Source: VAZQ01 sp963744275 (GTDB lineage Bacteria; Pseudomonadota; Alphaproteobacteria; Rhizobiales; Xanthobacteraceae). Taken from it: a DNA stretch of 64,000 nt. The notes under the pieces were generated by a model. The model was given only the letters and a program-made list of their open reading frames with translations, made no database searches and was not told the DNA's origin. The translations under genes and the position numbers were made by a program. Below, piece after piece: positions 35,021 to 45,814 of this stretch (the stretch's first letter is position 1; every line of letters starts with the position of its first letter). The stretch lies in assembly GCA_963744275.1 (NCBI GenBank), contig CAVUSX010000021.1:124001-188000 (forward strand), written 5' to 3'.

Positions 35021-36048
35021 CTATTTCGTCGCCCCCAGGCGCCGGTAGGCCGCGATGGTCTCGGGCGAGGCCGAGGTGGCGAGCTCGTTGATCATGGCGG
35101 CGAGCTGCGAGGCCGTCGAGCGGGGCGCCGACCGGCAGATCGGCCTTCACGGCATCGGCCTGGTAGTCCTTGTCGGCCACCATATCGAGGAAGGCCTTGC
35201 GCAGGATCGCGGTCGGCTCGGCCGCCATGGCGGGCGGGCCGACCAGCGGCAGCCCGAAATTGTCGGTCCCCATCACCAGCGTGAGCAGCGGGCCCTCGCG
35301 CGGCGGCAAAACGTCACGCACCAGCGGCAGGCCGGGCAGGCCCGGCTTGGATTGGAAGATCGGGACCACGATCCCGTTGGCGATCAGGTCCTGCCGGCGC
35401 GCGAACGAATCCGCCACCGTGAACACGGCGTCGACCTCGCCCTGCTCCAGCGCCACCAGCACGCGCGCGGTCGACACATAGCCGAGCACGACCTTGACCG
35501 GCATGCCGAGGCTGGCGAGCATCAGCGGCACCATGGCGGTCGGGGTGGTGCTGGCGAGCGATCCGAAGGTCACGGTCGCGCGCGCCGACTTGAGATCGTC
35601 GAGCGACTTGATGCCGGTCGCGGCGCGCACATAGGCGACCGAGTTCGAGCCGCCGGCGCTGCCGATATAGGTGAACTTGGTCGGATCGAAGCCGATGGCC
35701 GGCCCCCTCACGATCCCTTCCACGAACCAGGAGCGGCCGGGGGTGGAGATGGTGAGGCCGTCGGGGGCGACGCGATTGAGGAAATTGGTGGCGAGCGCGC
35801 CGGCCGCGCCTTCCATGTTCTGCACGATCATGGCCGGCTGGCCCGGGATGAAGCGCACCAGATGGCGCGCGATGGTGCGGGCCTGGGTATCGACGCCGCC
35901 GCCGGGCGCAAAGCCCACGATCAAAGTGAGGGTCTTGCCGCGGTAGAAGTCGGCCGCCTGCGCGCGGGAGGGCGTGAGCGCGGCGCCGCCGAGCGCCAGC
36001 GCGCCGCCAGCCGCACACCACGCCTCTGCGCGAAAGCGTCCGGCCCAT
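35021..36048 (-). CDS. Bug/TctC-like substrate-binding protein, two frameshifts
   Basis: ADFYRGKTLTLIVGFAPGGG, MIVQNMEGAAGALATNFLN and GYVSTARVLVALEQGEV identify a tripartite tricarboxylate receptor. The start ATG at 36048 gives a Tat-like signal (MGRTLSRRGVVCG), then the frame shifts near 36,006-36,016 to GGALALGGAALTPSRAQA. A second shift near 35,110-35,118 leads to ASQLAAMINELATSASPETI and the TAG at 35,021. Both shifts have the same sign. The gene starts 13 bp after the cupin stop, so the two form an operon. Confidence 0.85.
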
Positions 36049-36061
36049 CCGGGTGCCCGAC

Positions 36062-36937
36062 CTACTCGGCCGCCTGCACGGCCGCGCCGGCGACGCCGAT
36101 CTCCAGGTCGGAGAGATCCGGCAGGCCGTAGTGCAACAGCTCGGTCGTCTCGCTCGCCCGCAGCGTGCCGGTCTCGTCGGTTTCGAGAAACACGGTGGTG
36201 AACTTGCGCAGCGGCGCGCCGTCGGCCTCGCCGGCGCCGGACAGCACCAGATAGACGCCGCGGCCCTCGACCGGATAGCGCGCCCCGGCCGCGAGCCGCA
36301 GCAGCCGCGCCTGGGTGCGCCGTTCGGTGAACACCCCGAACAGCTTTTCGCTCACGCCGGGCGCGCCCCGGATGGGCGCCCAATTGTAGTTCGCCGCATC
36401 CATCATGATGGGAGCGTCATAGCGGCCTTTCGGATAGGTCATCGGACGTCCGTGCACGTGCTCCCAGATGGCCTGATAGGCATCCATGCTGCGCTTGCCC
36501 GGCACGCCTTCATGGCGATGGAACACGCCGTCCTTGAACTCGCCGAACGCCTTCAATTCCTCCATGCCGGCCTTGACCTCGCGCGGCTGCAGATAGCCCG
36601 AGCCGCTGGCGCCGCCGAACTGCAGCACCGCGCAGACGATCGGGGTGTTGTTGACCTGCGGCCCGTACGGCACGCCTTCCGGATAGTAGCCGAGCATCCC
36701 GGCCTTGAGCGGCCCGTCCTGGCCGTAATCGGAGGAGCCCTCCAGCATGAACCGGTACTGGTCGAAATTGTGCCGGTGCCGCGGCCCCGAATAATCGGTG
36801 CCGAGCTCGCTCACCGAGAACTTGAAATTGCCCGGCGTGCCCGGCTCGCCCGCCGCGGTGGTGCGCGAATGAAACGTGCCGCCCCGATGCTCCAGGCCGC
36901 GCACCGGCGTGACGTCCTCGAATTGCACGACTTTCAT
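36062..36937 (-). CDS. Cupin-fold protein (291 aa)
   Basis: Bicupin-like protein: the first barrel has RHRHNFDQYRFMLEGSSDYG with the metal-binding His/Gln/Glu pattern (HRHxFDQ) and a later PYGPQVNN; the second half has YPVEGRGVYLVLSGAGEA. Probably a metal-dependent enzyme or binding protein for a small acid. It is the first gene of a pair with the Bug receptor at 35,021, which suggests a catabolic role. Confidence 0.75.
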   Translation of the reverse strand: MKVVQFEDVTPVRGLEHRGGTFHSRTTAAGEPGTPGNFKFSVSELGTDYSGPRHRHNFDQYRFMLEGSSDYGQDGPLKAGMLGYYPEGVPYGPQVNNTPIVCAVLQFGGASGSGYLQPREVKAGMEELKAFGEFKDGVFHRHEGVPGKRSMDAYQAIWEHVHGRPMTYPKGRYDAPIMMDAANYNWAPIRGAPGVSEKLFGVFTERRTQARLLRLAAGARYPVEGRGVYLVLSGAGEADGAPLRKFTTVFLETDETGTLRASETTELLHYGLPDLSDLEIGVAGAAVQAAE

Positions 36938-36970
36938 CGGGTCCAGGCTCCCGGGCTGATCGGGCTCATA

Positions 36971-37024
36971 GTAGCCCGCATGGAGCGCAGCGCAATGCGG
37001 GAGCGGCGGTCCCGGATTGCGCGT
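36971..37024. repeat. Half unit of the GTAGCCCGCATGGAGCG repeat
   Basis: GTAGCCCGCATGGAGCGCAG and CCCGGATTGCG without the closing arm. It lies upstream of the toxin-antitoxin remnant. Confidence 0.7.
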
Positions 37025-37089
37025 ATCGCCGCCTCGGCAAGGTCAATTTTTGCCCTGCCGCGATCGGTCGGCTGTGATATACAAACCAC

Positions 37090-37328
37090 ATGACAACGAA
37101 GGCACTCAAGGAAGCGATACGGCGAGCGGAAACTTGGCCCGAGGAGGCACAGGAGCAGCTTGCCGAGATCGCATTTGAAATCGACGCAGAGCTCAAGGGC
37201 GGCGTCTACCACGCGACGCCCGAGGAGCTCGTTGGAATAGACCGTGGCCTCAAAGCCGCGACGGGAGGGGCGTTTTGCCACCGACGAAGAGGTCGAGGCG
37301 GTATTCGCGAAACAGCCGCGGGGCATGA
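37090..37328 (+). pseudogene. ParD-like antitoxin gene with two frameshifts
   Basis: Begins MTTKALKEAIRRAETWPEEA and continues KGGVYHATPEELVGIDRGLK, then in the next frame REGRFATDEEVEAVFAK, then in the next frame RGA and a TGA at 37326-37328 that overlaps the toxin ATG (ATGA). This is the usual arrangement of alphaproteobacterial parDE-type modules. Both breaks (near 37,262 and 37,315) have +1 polarity. Confidence 0.65.
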
Positions 37329-37649
37329 GGGTCGTCTTCACAGACGAGGCGCTACGCGATCTTGATGGGATTCTAGAGCTTCATTGCCTCCCACTACCTC
37401 ACAATAGTCTCGTCGTTTCAGCAACGGCTTCGAACCGTATTGCAGCGCGATCGGCAAGTGGCCGAAGAGCGCCGAAGAAGTCGCAGAACGCCCAGGTGTG
37501 TCGCATCGCCCCGCTTGTTCGTTACCCTGTACAAGATAATTTTACCTGGTGACGGAGCGACACCGTTGACAATTCTCCATATTCATCACGTTGCGCAGCA
37601 GACCACCTTGGGATCGAGACGGCAACCTAACCCGCATGGAGAGCGCTGA
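37325..37649 (+). pseudogene. ParE-like toxin gene with four +1 frameshifts
   Basis: The pieces in order are MRVVFTDEALRDLDGILE, FIASHYLTIVSSFQQRLRTV, IGKWPKSAEEVAERPGV, RIAPLVRYP, and YKIILPGDGA...LTILHIHHVAQQ. Together they rebuild a RelE/ParE-fold toxin of about 105 residues. Breaks fall near 37,378, 37,447, 37,502 and 37,530, each shifting +1. The toxin is presumably inactive if the sequence is correct. Such toxins inhibit gyrase or cleave mRNA. Confidence 0.65.
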
Positions 37650-37670
37650 TGGCAGGTCGAAGGCCGCGCC

Positions 37671-37864
37671 GTAGCCCGCATGGAGCGCAGCGCAATGCGG
37701 GAACCGCGCCCCGGATTGCGCTTCGCTCCATCCGGGCTACAGTCTCGTCATGGCCGGACTTGTTCCGGCCATCTCGATGAGGATGGCACGGTGCTTTCCT
37801 TATCGAGATCGCCGGGACATAAGGGCGTTTACGCCCGTCTTCGCGGGCTATGCCCGGCGATGAC
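37671..37864. repeat. Compound repeat region
   Basis: A full GTAGCCCGCATGGAGCG unit (37671-37740) is followed directly by a CATGGCCGGACTTGTTCCGG element (37745-37864) into which an AGGGCGTTTACGCCCGTCTT unit (37821-37850) is nested. Three repeat families are stacked next to each other. Confidence 0.75.
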
Positions 37865-37894
37865 ACCTGGGGCGAAACGGCCGGGAGTGATCGA

Positions 37895-39978
37895 GTGAGT
37901 GCGGACGAGATCGTGTTCCGGTCGCCGGCGAGCGTGCTGCAGGCGTCCTCGGTGGCGCTGGTGGGCGCCTCCGAGCGCGGCAAGTGGCAGCGTCTCATCT
38001 ATGACAATCTGCGCGAGTTCGGTTATGCGGGCCGCGTCTTTTTGGTCAATCCGCGACAGAGCAAGGTTTACGGCGAACCCTGCTATCCGTCGCTGCGCGA
38101 GCTGCCGCAGCCGGTCGACCATGCCATCGTGATCGTGCCGGCCTTAGGCGTCGCCGACGTGCTCACCGACGCGCGCGCCGCCGGCGTGAAATCGGCGACC
38201 ATCTATGCGGGCGCGGTCGGCGACGGCGAGGATCCGGAATCCAAGAAGCGCGGCGCCTGGCTCAAGGCGTTCCTGGCCGGCGCAAATCTGCGCCTGGCCG
38301 GCCCCAATTGCATGGGGGCGCTACAGCTACCGGGAGCGGCTGTTCGCCTATCCGAACACGGAATTGTGCCGCGTGCCGCCCGGCGCGGTCGCCTGCGTGT
38401 TCCAATCGGGCGGCACGCTGCAGTTCTGGCTGCGGACCGGCGCCGACCGGGGCCTGCGCTTCTCCTACGGGATCACCTCCGGCAACGAGGCCGATCTCGA
38501 TCTCGCCGATTATCTCAACTTCCTGGTCGATGATCCGCACACCCGCATCATCACGCTGTTCATCGAAGGCATCAGGCGGCCGCAGGCCTTCATGCATGCG
38601 GCCGCCCGCGCGCTCGAAGCCGGCAAGCCGATCCTGGCGATCAAGACCGGCGCCACCGCCAAGTCGCAGGCGGCGGCCGCCTCCCACACCGGCGTCATCG
38701 GCGGCGACTACGCGGCCTATCTCGCCATGTGCGAGCGCTACGGCATCTGCAATTGTGGCTCGCTCGACGACATGGTGGAGACCGCCCTCGCCTTCCAGGG
38801 CGGACGGCTGCCCAAGGGACCGCGGATCGGTTTCGTCACCACCTCGGGCGGCACCGTCGATCTCCTGTTCGACTATGCGGAAAGCGAGGGCGCCGTCATT
38901 CCGGAGTTTTCGGACGCCACCAACACCGCTCTGCTGCCGTTCCTGCAGGACAGCATCGTGCCGAAGAATCCGCTCGATCTCGGCATCCCCTCGACGCTGG
39001 AGCATGCCGCTTCCGTGTGCGAGGTGGTGGCGCGCGATCCCAATGTGGACATGCTGGGCTGGGCCGCCATGCTGCCGAGCAAGCAAGGCGCCTGGGACGG
39101 CGTCGAGGCGCTCCATCGCCTCTTGAGCCTGACCGACAAGCCGGTCATCGGCTTCGGCCGCATGAGCTATCAGATGCGCCCGGAATTGGTCGCCGCCCAG
39201 GAGGCCGCCGGCTTTCCGTTCCTGCAGGGGCTGGAGCCGACGCTGCGCGCCATGAACGCGTTGTGGTTCTACGCCAGCCGCCAGGGCCGGCCGCCCGCGC
39301 CGCTGCCGCCCGCGCCGGCGAGCGATCTGTCTCCCGCCAACCTCGAAGCGACGCTCGCACGTTATGGAATTGCGCTGCCGGCGAGCCGCGCGGTCGCGAC
39401 GCCCGATGAGGCCGCGGATGCGGCTGAAGCGATCGGATTCCCGGTCGCGCTCAAGATCCGCTCGCCCGACATCCTGCACAAGACCGAGGCCGGCGGCGTG
39501 CGGCTCGATCTGCGCAGCCGCCAGGAGGTCGCCGACGCCGCCGGCGCGCTCATCGCCGCCGCGCGTGCCGCCCATGCGGGGGCGCGGATCGAAGGCCTGC
39601 TGGTGCAACAAATGGCCGCCGGGGTCGAGGCGATCGTGGGGGCGCGCAGCGATGCGCTCTACGGCCCGTTGTTGTTGATCGGCGCCGGCGGCGTCTTGGT
39701 CGAGCTCGCCCGCGACGTGGCGCTGCGGCTGCTGCCGGTCGCGGCGCCGACAGGTCGGCGCCATGATCGAGGGGCTGCGGCTCAAGCAGCTCCTGTCCGG
39801 CTATCGGGGGCGCCCCGCCGCCGACCGCGCCGCGCTCGAGCGCACCGCGCTCGCGCTCGCGCAATTCTATCTCGATCACCGCTCCCGCATCGCCGATATC
39901 GAGATCAATCCGCTGATGGTCGGCGCCTCGGGCGCGATCGCGGTCGATGTGCGGGTCTTGTGGCGAGCCGCCTCATAG
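37895..39978 (+). CDS. ADP-forming acyl-CoA synthetase (fused CoA-binding and ATP-grasp), two frameshifts
   Basis: Acetate-CoA ligase (ADP-forming)-like enzyme. The N-terminal CoA-binding domain has ASSVALVGASERGKW and AGPNCMG. The middle ligase-CoA domain has KTGATAKSQAAAASHTGVIG, which carries the phospho-His region (SHTG). The C-terminal ATP-grasp has FPVALKIRSPDILHKTEAGG and IADIEINPLMV. Breaks near 38,311-38,323 and 39,738-39,758 both shift +1; removing a base at each rebuilds about 694 residues, the usual length. The GTG at 37895 with GGGAG is my start; an ATG at 37850 is possible. The acyl-CoA dehydrogenase follows 12 bp later. Confidence 0.85.
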
Positions 39979-39990
39979 GGAGAGCAGGAC

Positions 39991-41145
39991 ATGGATTTCG
40001 AGCTGCCCGAGGAATTGCGCCTGTTTCGGGAATCGCTGCGGCGGTTCGTGAACAGCGAGCTCATTCCGGTCGAGCGCGACACGCTCGAGGGCGAGGAGGT
40101 CAAGCCGCATTATCGCGAGCGCTTCATCGCCGGCGCCAAGTCGCTCGGCATCTGGATGATGGAGGTGCCGGAGGAATACGGCGGCGGCGGCCTGTCGCTG
40201 CTCGCGCGCAGCATCGTGACCGAGGAGCTCTCGCGCACGATCGCGCTGCCGGCGCGCGGCGAAGGCATCACCGGCCCGACCGTGCGCGGCATCCTCTACA
40301 CGCTCGCGGGCGAGATGAAGGAGAAGTATCTCATGCCGGTGCTGCGCGGCGAGAAGCGCGCCTGCTTCGCCCAGACCGAGCCCGATGCCGGCTCCGATCC
40401 GGGCGGCATGCGCACCACCGCGGTGCGCGACGGCGACTTTTACGTCATCAACGGGGTCAAGCGCTTCATCAGCGGCGCCAGCAAGGCCGATTTCATGCAG
40501 CTGATGGTGGCGACCGACCGCGCCAAGGGCTCGCACGGCGGCATCTCGTGCTTCCTGGTGGACATGAACACGCCCGGCGTCAAGCTCACCACCTCCTATC
40601 AAACCATGATGGGCGACCGGCCGTGGGAGATCGTGCTCGACAATGTGCGGGTGCCGGCGAGCCACCGGGTGGGCGAGGAAGGCGGCGGCTTCAAGCTGGC
40701 ACAGAAATGGCTCGGCTCCGGCCGCGTCAAGCACGGCGCCCGCGCGCTCGGCGTCGCCGAACGCTGCCTCGAGATGGCGACCAGCTATGCCAAGCAGCGC
40801 TCGACCTTCGGGCGGCCGCTCGCCGACCGCCAGGCCATCCAATGGAAGCTCGCCGACATCTTCATCGAGCTGCAGGCGGCGCGGCTCCTGGTCTACAAGG
40901 CCGCGACCCGCCTCGACAAAGGCGAGGACGCGCGCGAGGACGCCTATGTGTGCAAGTATTACGCCGACGAGATGGCGTTCCGCGCCGCCGATCAATGCAT
41001 GCAGATCCATGGCGGCATCGGGCTCACCACCGACCTGCCGATCGAGAAGCTGTGGCGCCAGCAGCGCAGCTACCGCATCACCGAAGGCGCCAGCGAGGTG
41101 ATGAAGATGGTGATCGCCCGGCATGTGCTGAAGGCTTATGGGTGA
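39991..41145 (+). CDS. Acyl-CoA dehydrogenase (384 aa)
   Basis: FAD-dependent dehydrogenase oxidising acyl-CoA to enoyl-CoA. Family marks: CFAQTEPDAGSDPGGMRTTA, INGVKRFISGASKADF, RQAIQWKLADI and the C-terminal QCMQIHGGIGLTTDLPIEKL, with YRITEGASEVMKMVIARHVL. AGGAC precedes the ATG. It is directly downstream of the acyl-CoA synthetase, so the pair activates and oxidises an acid. The last 175 bp, from 40,971, recur at 45,815-45,989 beyond an inserted island. Confidence 0.95.
   Translation: MDFELPEELRLFRESLRRFVNSELIPVERDTLEGEEVKPHYRERFIAGAKSLGIWMMEVPEEYGGGGLSLLARSIVTEELSRTIALPARGEGITGPTVRGILYTLAGEMKEKYLMPVLRGEKRACFAQTEPDAGSDPGGMRTTAVRDGDFYVINGVKRFISGASKADFMQLMVATDRAKGSHGGISCFLVDMNTPGVKLTTSYQTMMGDRPWEIVLDNVRVPASHRVGEEGGGFKLAQKWLGSGRVKHGARALGVAERCLEMATSYAKQRSTFGRPLADRQAIQWKLADIFIELQAARLLVYKAATRLDKGEDAREDAYVCKYYADEMAFRAADQCMQIHGGIGLTTDLPIEKLWRQQRSYRITEGASEVMKMVIARHVLKAYG
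40971..41145 (+). repeat. 175-bp direct repeat, left copy (3' end of acyl-CoA dehydrogenase)
   Basis: Identical to 45,815-45,989 except for four substitutions, all synonymous in the reading frame (GAT/GAC, GCC/GCG, GCT/GCG, TAT/TAC). It ends at the stop codon. This pattern suggests that both copies were once under selection as a functional 3' end. Confidence 0.95.
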
Positions 41146-44100
41146 TGTGCTATCCGAACATTCGTCTCAGAATGGTTCCCTAGATGCGGAGCATGGTGAT
41201 TTTGCGATTCTGGGTAACATTGCGAATTGCGGGCTTTGCATCAGCAGCAATATAGCCGGCAGCACTATCGCCTGGCGCCAAGCCCGTGACTCGATGCCCA
41301 TCGACTTTTCTTCCATCCGCGCCCATCGCAACTCGCAACAGGACGGGTTTGAAGAACTCGTCTGCCAAATTGCGCGTCGAACAATCGCAGCGGGAAATGA
41401 GACTTGGCGGCGTCTTGACGGCGCCGGTGGCGACGGCGGTGTAGAAGCTTATTTCCTGGGCGAGGAAGGGAAGACGGGCCTGCAAGCAAAGTATTTTACG
41501 CATTCCCGAGACGTAAGTTGGGGCCAGATTTGGGAGTTTTTTCGTACGGCTTTGAACATACATTCCGATTTGGTGGCCTACCGAGTATCCATCGCATGCG
41601 ACCTCACCGGACCCACAGGACGGGGCGGCCGGACCGGTGTCGATCAATGGGACGAGACCCACTCCCAGATGGAAGCAGATGCCAATGCCCGGGGCCTCTC
41701 TGTTTGCATCACCCTTGAGACGGCCAGTGATCTCATCGGTGCGCTTACACGGCCAGAATGCGTGGGACTGCAGGAATACTGGTTCAACGTAATTGAGATC
41801 ACGCCAACACGATTACAGGATTGGTTAAGCTCAGCCATTCACGCATTGGGCGAGCGCTTTCATCCCGAAGATCATGTCGAGGTCGCCGCTCAAGACGTCC
41901 TGCGTACGCTGAGCCACAGCCCCTCCACCGATGAGCGAGTTCGAACCCTCGTTCGCGATATGATCAGACTTTCGCCCGTCTCGCTTCCCAAATCATGGGC
42001 TGATCGCAGAGAAGAACGGAGCAAGGCCGAAGAACTTAATGCAGCCTGCATGGGACTGAATGAGATAGTCAAGACCATCGATACAATGACGCTGCCCTGG
42101 CCGATTCTGGATTGGCGCATTCTTGTCGGCAATATTGAGCGGCTCATAGGGGATCTTAGACGCAAGGCCTATGAGTTCACCGTCGCCAATCAGTCGGAGG
42201 ACGGCATCCCATACTTTCGGCACGCACTAAACGAACTTTACAAAGCGATTGCTACTCTCGAATTGCTGTTCAGCTCAAAACCTTTCAACGCCGAAATTGC
42301 CCGCGGCGCGATCTATGTGGGCTCCGCTGGCAGTGGAAAATCGCATTTGCTTAGCCGCAGGCGCGAAGGAGATCATAAGCGAAGGCGGCGTTTGCCTTCT
42401 GCTACTTGGACACAGGTTTCAAAATGATCAAATCTGGTCCCAGGTCATTGGCCAATTGGGTCTTCCCAATAGCTTGGCGCGAGATCGGCTGCTGGGCGCG
42501 CTTGATGCTGCAGCCAGCGCCGCCCGCAGGCGCGGGATCATCGTGATCGACGCCGTCAGCGAAGGCGCCTTGCGGCGGATTTGGGCGCGTGAATTTGAAG
42601 CGTTTGCCAATGACGTGCTGACCTTTCAAAATCTCGCAGTAGTTGTCAGTTGCCGAGACGTTTTCGCCCCATACGTGTTGATCGACGCGGCCCGACGGCG
42701 ATTTCCCGTCGTGCAAATCCAAGGGTTTGCGACTTCTGCCGAGCAAGAGGATGCCGCCCGCGTCTATATGGACCGGCGCGGCATTGCTCGGCCAGCTGTT
42801 CCCTGGCTAGCTCCAGAATTTACCAACCCCCTGTTTTTGCGCAGCTGCTGTGAGGCAATTGCAGCCGCAGGTGGCAATACATTTCCGACCGGCCTTGTAG
42901 GCACAAAGCAACTCCTCGCCTTCTACGTCAACTCGATATCCTACGCTCTTGCGCAAGAGATGGAGGTTGCCAGCGATGTGGGGGCCGCCTGCAAACGGGC
43001 GTTAGTCCACATTGCAAAGCGAATGGCAGTCGAATGCCAAGATTGGGTCGAACGTGCAGCGGCGGCGCTTGTTGTAAGAACCGAATTCGCTGGCTTCGAT
43101 CCCAACAACCACGACTGGATGGCTGCGCTTTTGAGCAACGGCGTGCTGCGCGAAGATCCGCACCCCGAGAGTTCGAATGCCAATGACCCGCTGATTGAGC
43201 GGGACGACGTGATCCGCTTCGCATTCCAGCGATTTCAGGATCATCTAATGGCGGACGCTTTGCTCGAAGACGTAACTGATATTCGCGCTTCGCTCGCACC
43301 GGGAGGTGTTTGCAGTTTCCTCTATTCAGAGGACGGTGAACTTCTTTGGGAGTGGAATGGATTGACAGAGGCACTTTCAATCCAGGTGCCTGAAAAATTC
43401 GGATTCGAATTAGTCGATGTACTTTGGGAGGGAGAGGAGCGGCATTGGAATACATCCTCGATCGAAGAAGCCTTTGTGCAAAGTGTGCGCTGGCGGGAAG
43501 CCGGGAAAATCACGGATCGCACGCTCAAACTTGCGAATCGGCTGAATAGCGGGTTAGAGGGGATTCGTTTCACTCCTTGTCGAACTTGCGCCTCGCGATG
43601 ATCATCCCTGGAATGCAAAGTTCCTGGACAACCGCCTACGCGGCTGGAAGGCATGGCAGCGCGACAAGTTCTGGGCCACGGTGATTTCGGAGAACGGACC
43701 TTATCGAAGAGCACCCGGTAAATCGCTTGCTTGATTGGTGCGCCAATGCGCCCAAGGACAAGGTAAATACCGAGATTCTCCACCTTTGTGCACTTACCCT
43801 CTGTTGGCTGCTTAGTGCGACGGCACCAGCTATTCGAGATCGCGCAACGAAAGCGCTCTCGTCGCTCATGACCGATTGCCCCGATCTGTTTCCGGATCTC
43901 GTGGCGCGCTTTGTCGATGTCGATGACCTCTATGTCATGGAGCGGCTACTTGCTGCCGGATATGGCATGCTGATCAGACACCCCGACCCTGGTTACGCGA
44001 AATCCTTCGCGACGAGCGTAATACAGCACATCTTTCGGAGGGCGATCGTTCCACGGAATTTGCTGCTCCGCGATTATGCGGCGGGAATTGTCGAATTCGC

Positions 44101-45814
44101 CGAGCACCTGTGCGGGATAGATCCGGCCTTGGACACTTCGAACACTCGACCTCCTTACAAATCCCCTCCCCCAAAGCTCAATGCGAGCAAAGTGGATGTA
44201 GAGCGAATTGCCAAGCGGGCCGGCGGAGATGCCATCCTCTATTCTTGCACGAGCGGTGATTTCTATCGCGATGAGATTCAGCATCGAATAGGCGATTTTA
44301 CCACGGTACCGCTATCAAAAATGCTTACGGCGTCACCGCGTCAGCGTGCTTTTCAGTTCGAAGAGCGGTTAAAGTTGCAGGACGATGACGCCAAGTGGCT
44401 GGCCTTGAAGGAGGTCCGGCGGATTTTCTGGGAACTCCAGGCGCCCATCTTTCTGCTATTGAACGTTCCAACTACAACGCCGCAGCCGCCCCCTAAACGG
44501 GCTAAGATCGACGCGAGAGATTTGGAGATCGCTGAGGCCCGGTTCCTGGCTAAGCTTTCTGCCTCCGAAATCGCGGAATACCGGAGCTATTGGCGGCCAG
44601 GGCACGAGAGTAGTGCGGAATCCGCAAACTACCCAAGGGTGCCGGTCGGTGCCGCAGCGTTGTGGATCGCGAAACGAGCGTATGGACTTGGCTGGACGTT
44701 CGCACGGTTTGGAAAGGATATTGGACGGGAAAACTACGGTAGCGATCGCCCCTCGGTGGAGAGCATCGGCAAGGAGTACCAATGGCTCGCGCGGTCGGAA
44801 TTACTTTGCCGGCTCGCAGACAGCGTTTGGCTCTTCGCGGATTTCGACGATTGTGGACCGCGGCGATACCGCTACGCAACCGATGTTAGCTTCGTGAGGG
44901 ATGTCGACCCAAGCCTGTACGCGCATCCCAAGCACAGTCAGGGCAAATCGTTCGGAACGGAACGACGCCTCGCGCTCATTCCCGGTTCAATCGCCGCGCG
45001 CGAAGGATCAGCGCGCATGGAGTGGCCCTTCGAGGGCGATCCGGGGGCAGCCGCCAGCGAATCCACAGTAGTTACGGACAACGAGGGCGCACGATGGCTA
45101 CGTTTGGATTGGTATGCATCAGTTGATCGTCGTAACGAACCGCGTCGTGCGAATGGAGGTCACGACCTACTGCAACAAGAATTCTATTTTATACGCACCG
45201 TCTTGTGTCCGCCAACGCAAGTCGCTGAGCTTCAGGCCAGCCTCCGTGCAGAAGGCCATATCGACATCCATCGATGGGCTCCGCCTGAGCACACGGACGG
45301 CCCCTTTCTTTACGAAAATTGGCGAGGTATCTGGCCAATCGACAGATGGTGTTCGCGGACCGCAAACAAGCGTTCGTATCGCGTCGCGTTTCCCGTAGAG
45401 GACTACCGCTGGGAGTCCCGATCTTGATCGCTCGCTGCCAGAGGGCGCGAGTGGGACACTGATCGCGCCTTGGCTCATGCAGGCGGAGAAGCTTCGTCTG
45501 ACCCCGCAGACACCGCATATCACTCGAGACAGAGTCGGGGGCCGTCGTAGCATGGGGCGGGAATTCCTTAAACAGCAGCGGCATCGTCGTGCGCGAGGAT
45601 TGGTGGGAACGGGTTTTATCGAGACATGGTCTGAAGTGCGTCTGGATCATCGCAGGTGAACGGGGCGCCTGGAACGACGGTGAGCAGATGGGGGCAGCGG
45701 TCATTCGTAGATTTAACAGTGTTTTGCGCCTGGAAGGTGGACGTGCCCTGGCGCGCCGCTGGGTTGAAGATACCAATACCGCGACTGGCGTTTCGACGCG
45801 AACTGATCGAAATT
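41146..45814. mobile_element. Lower-GC genomic island inserted at the 3' end of an acyl-CoA dehydrogenase gene
   Basis: About 4.67 kb bounded by the 175-bp direct repeats. Base composition is visibly lower in GC than the flanks (stretches near half GC, against roughly two thirds nearby). Its only convincing content is one large multidomain gene. No integrase or transposase is present, so mobilisation would be in trans, by homologous recombination, or by a lost enzyme. Confidence 0.75.

Noticed and set aside
37895..39978. Separate alpha and beta subunit genes of an ADP-forming acyl-CoA synthetase
   Set aside because: The breaks fall inside domains (after NCMG and inside the ATP-grasp), not at domain borders, so a single fused gene with frame breaks fits better.
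38205..41183. Continuous plus-strand frame of about 990 codons across the acyl-CoA synthetase and dehydrogenase
   Set aside because: Only the part from about 38,320 to 39,740 reads as the synthetase. Beyond that it is an out-of-frame shadow of the true C-terminus and of the acyl-CoA dehydrogenase; it is not a fusion protein.
41138..41293. ATG at 41138 overlapping the dehydrogenase end as the start of the island protein
   Set aside because: It would add about 52 residues without domain character, partly templated by the repeat. The nuclease domain begins just after the ATG at 41294.
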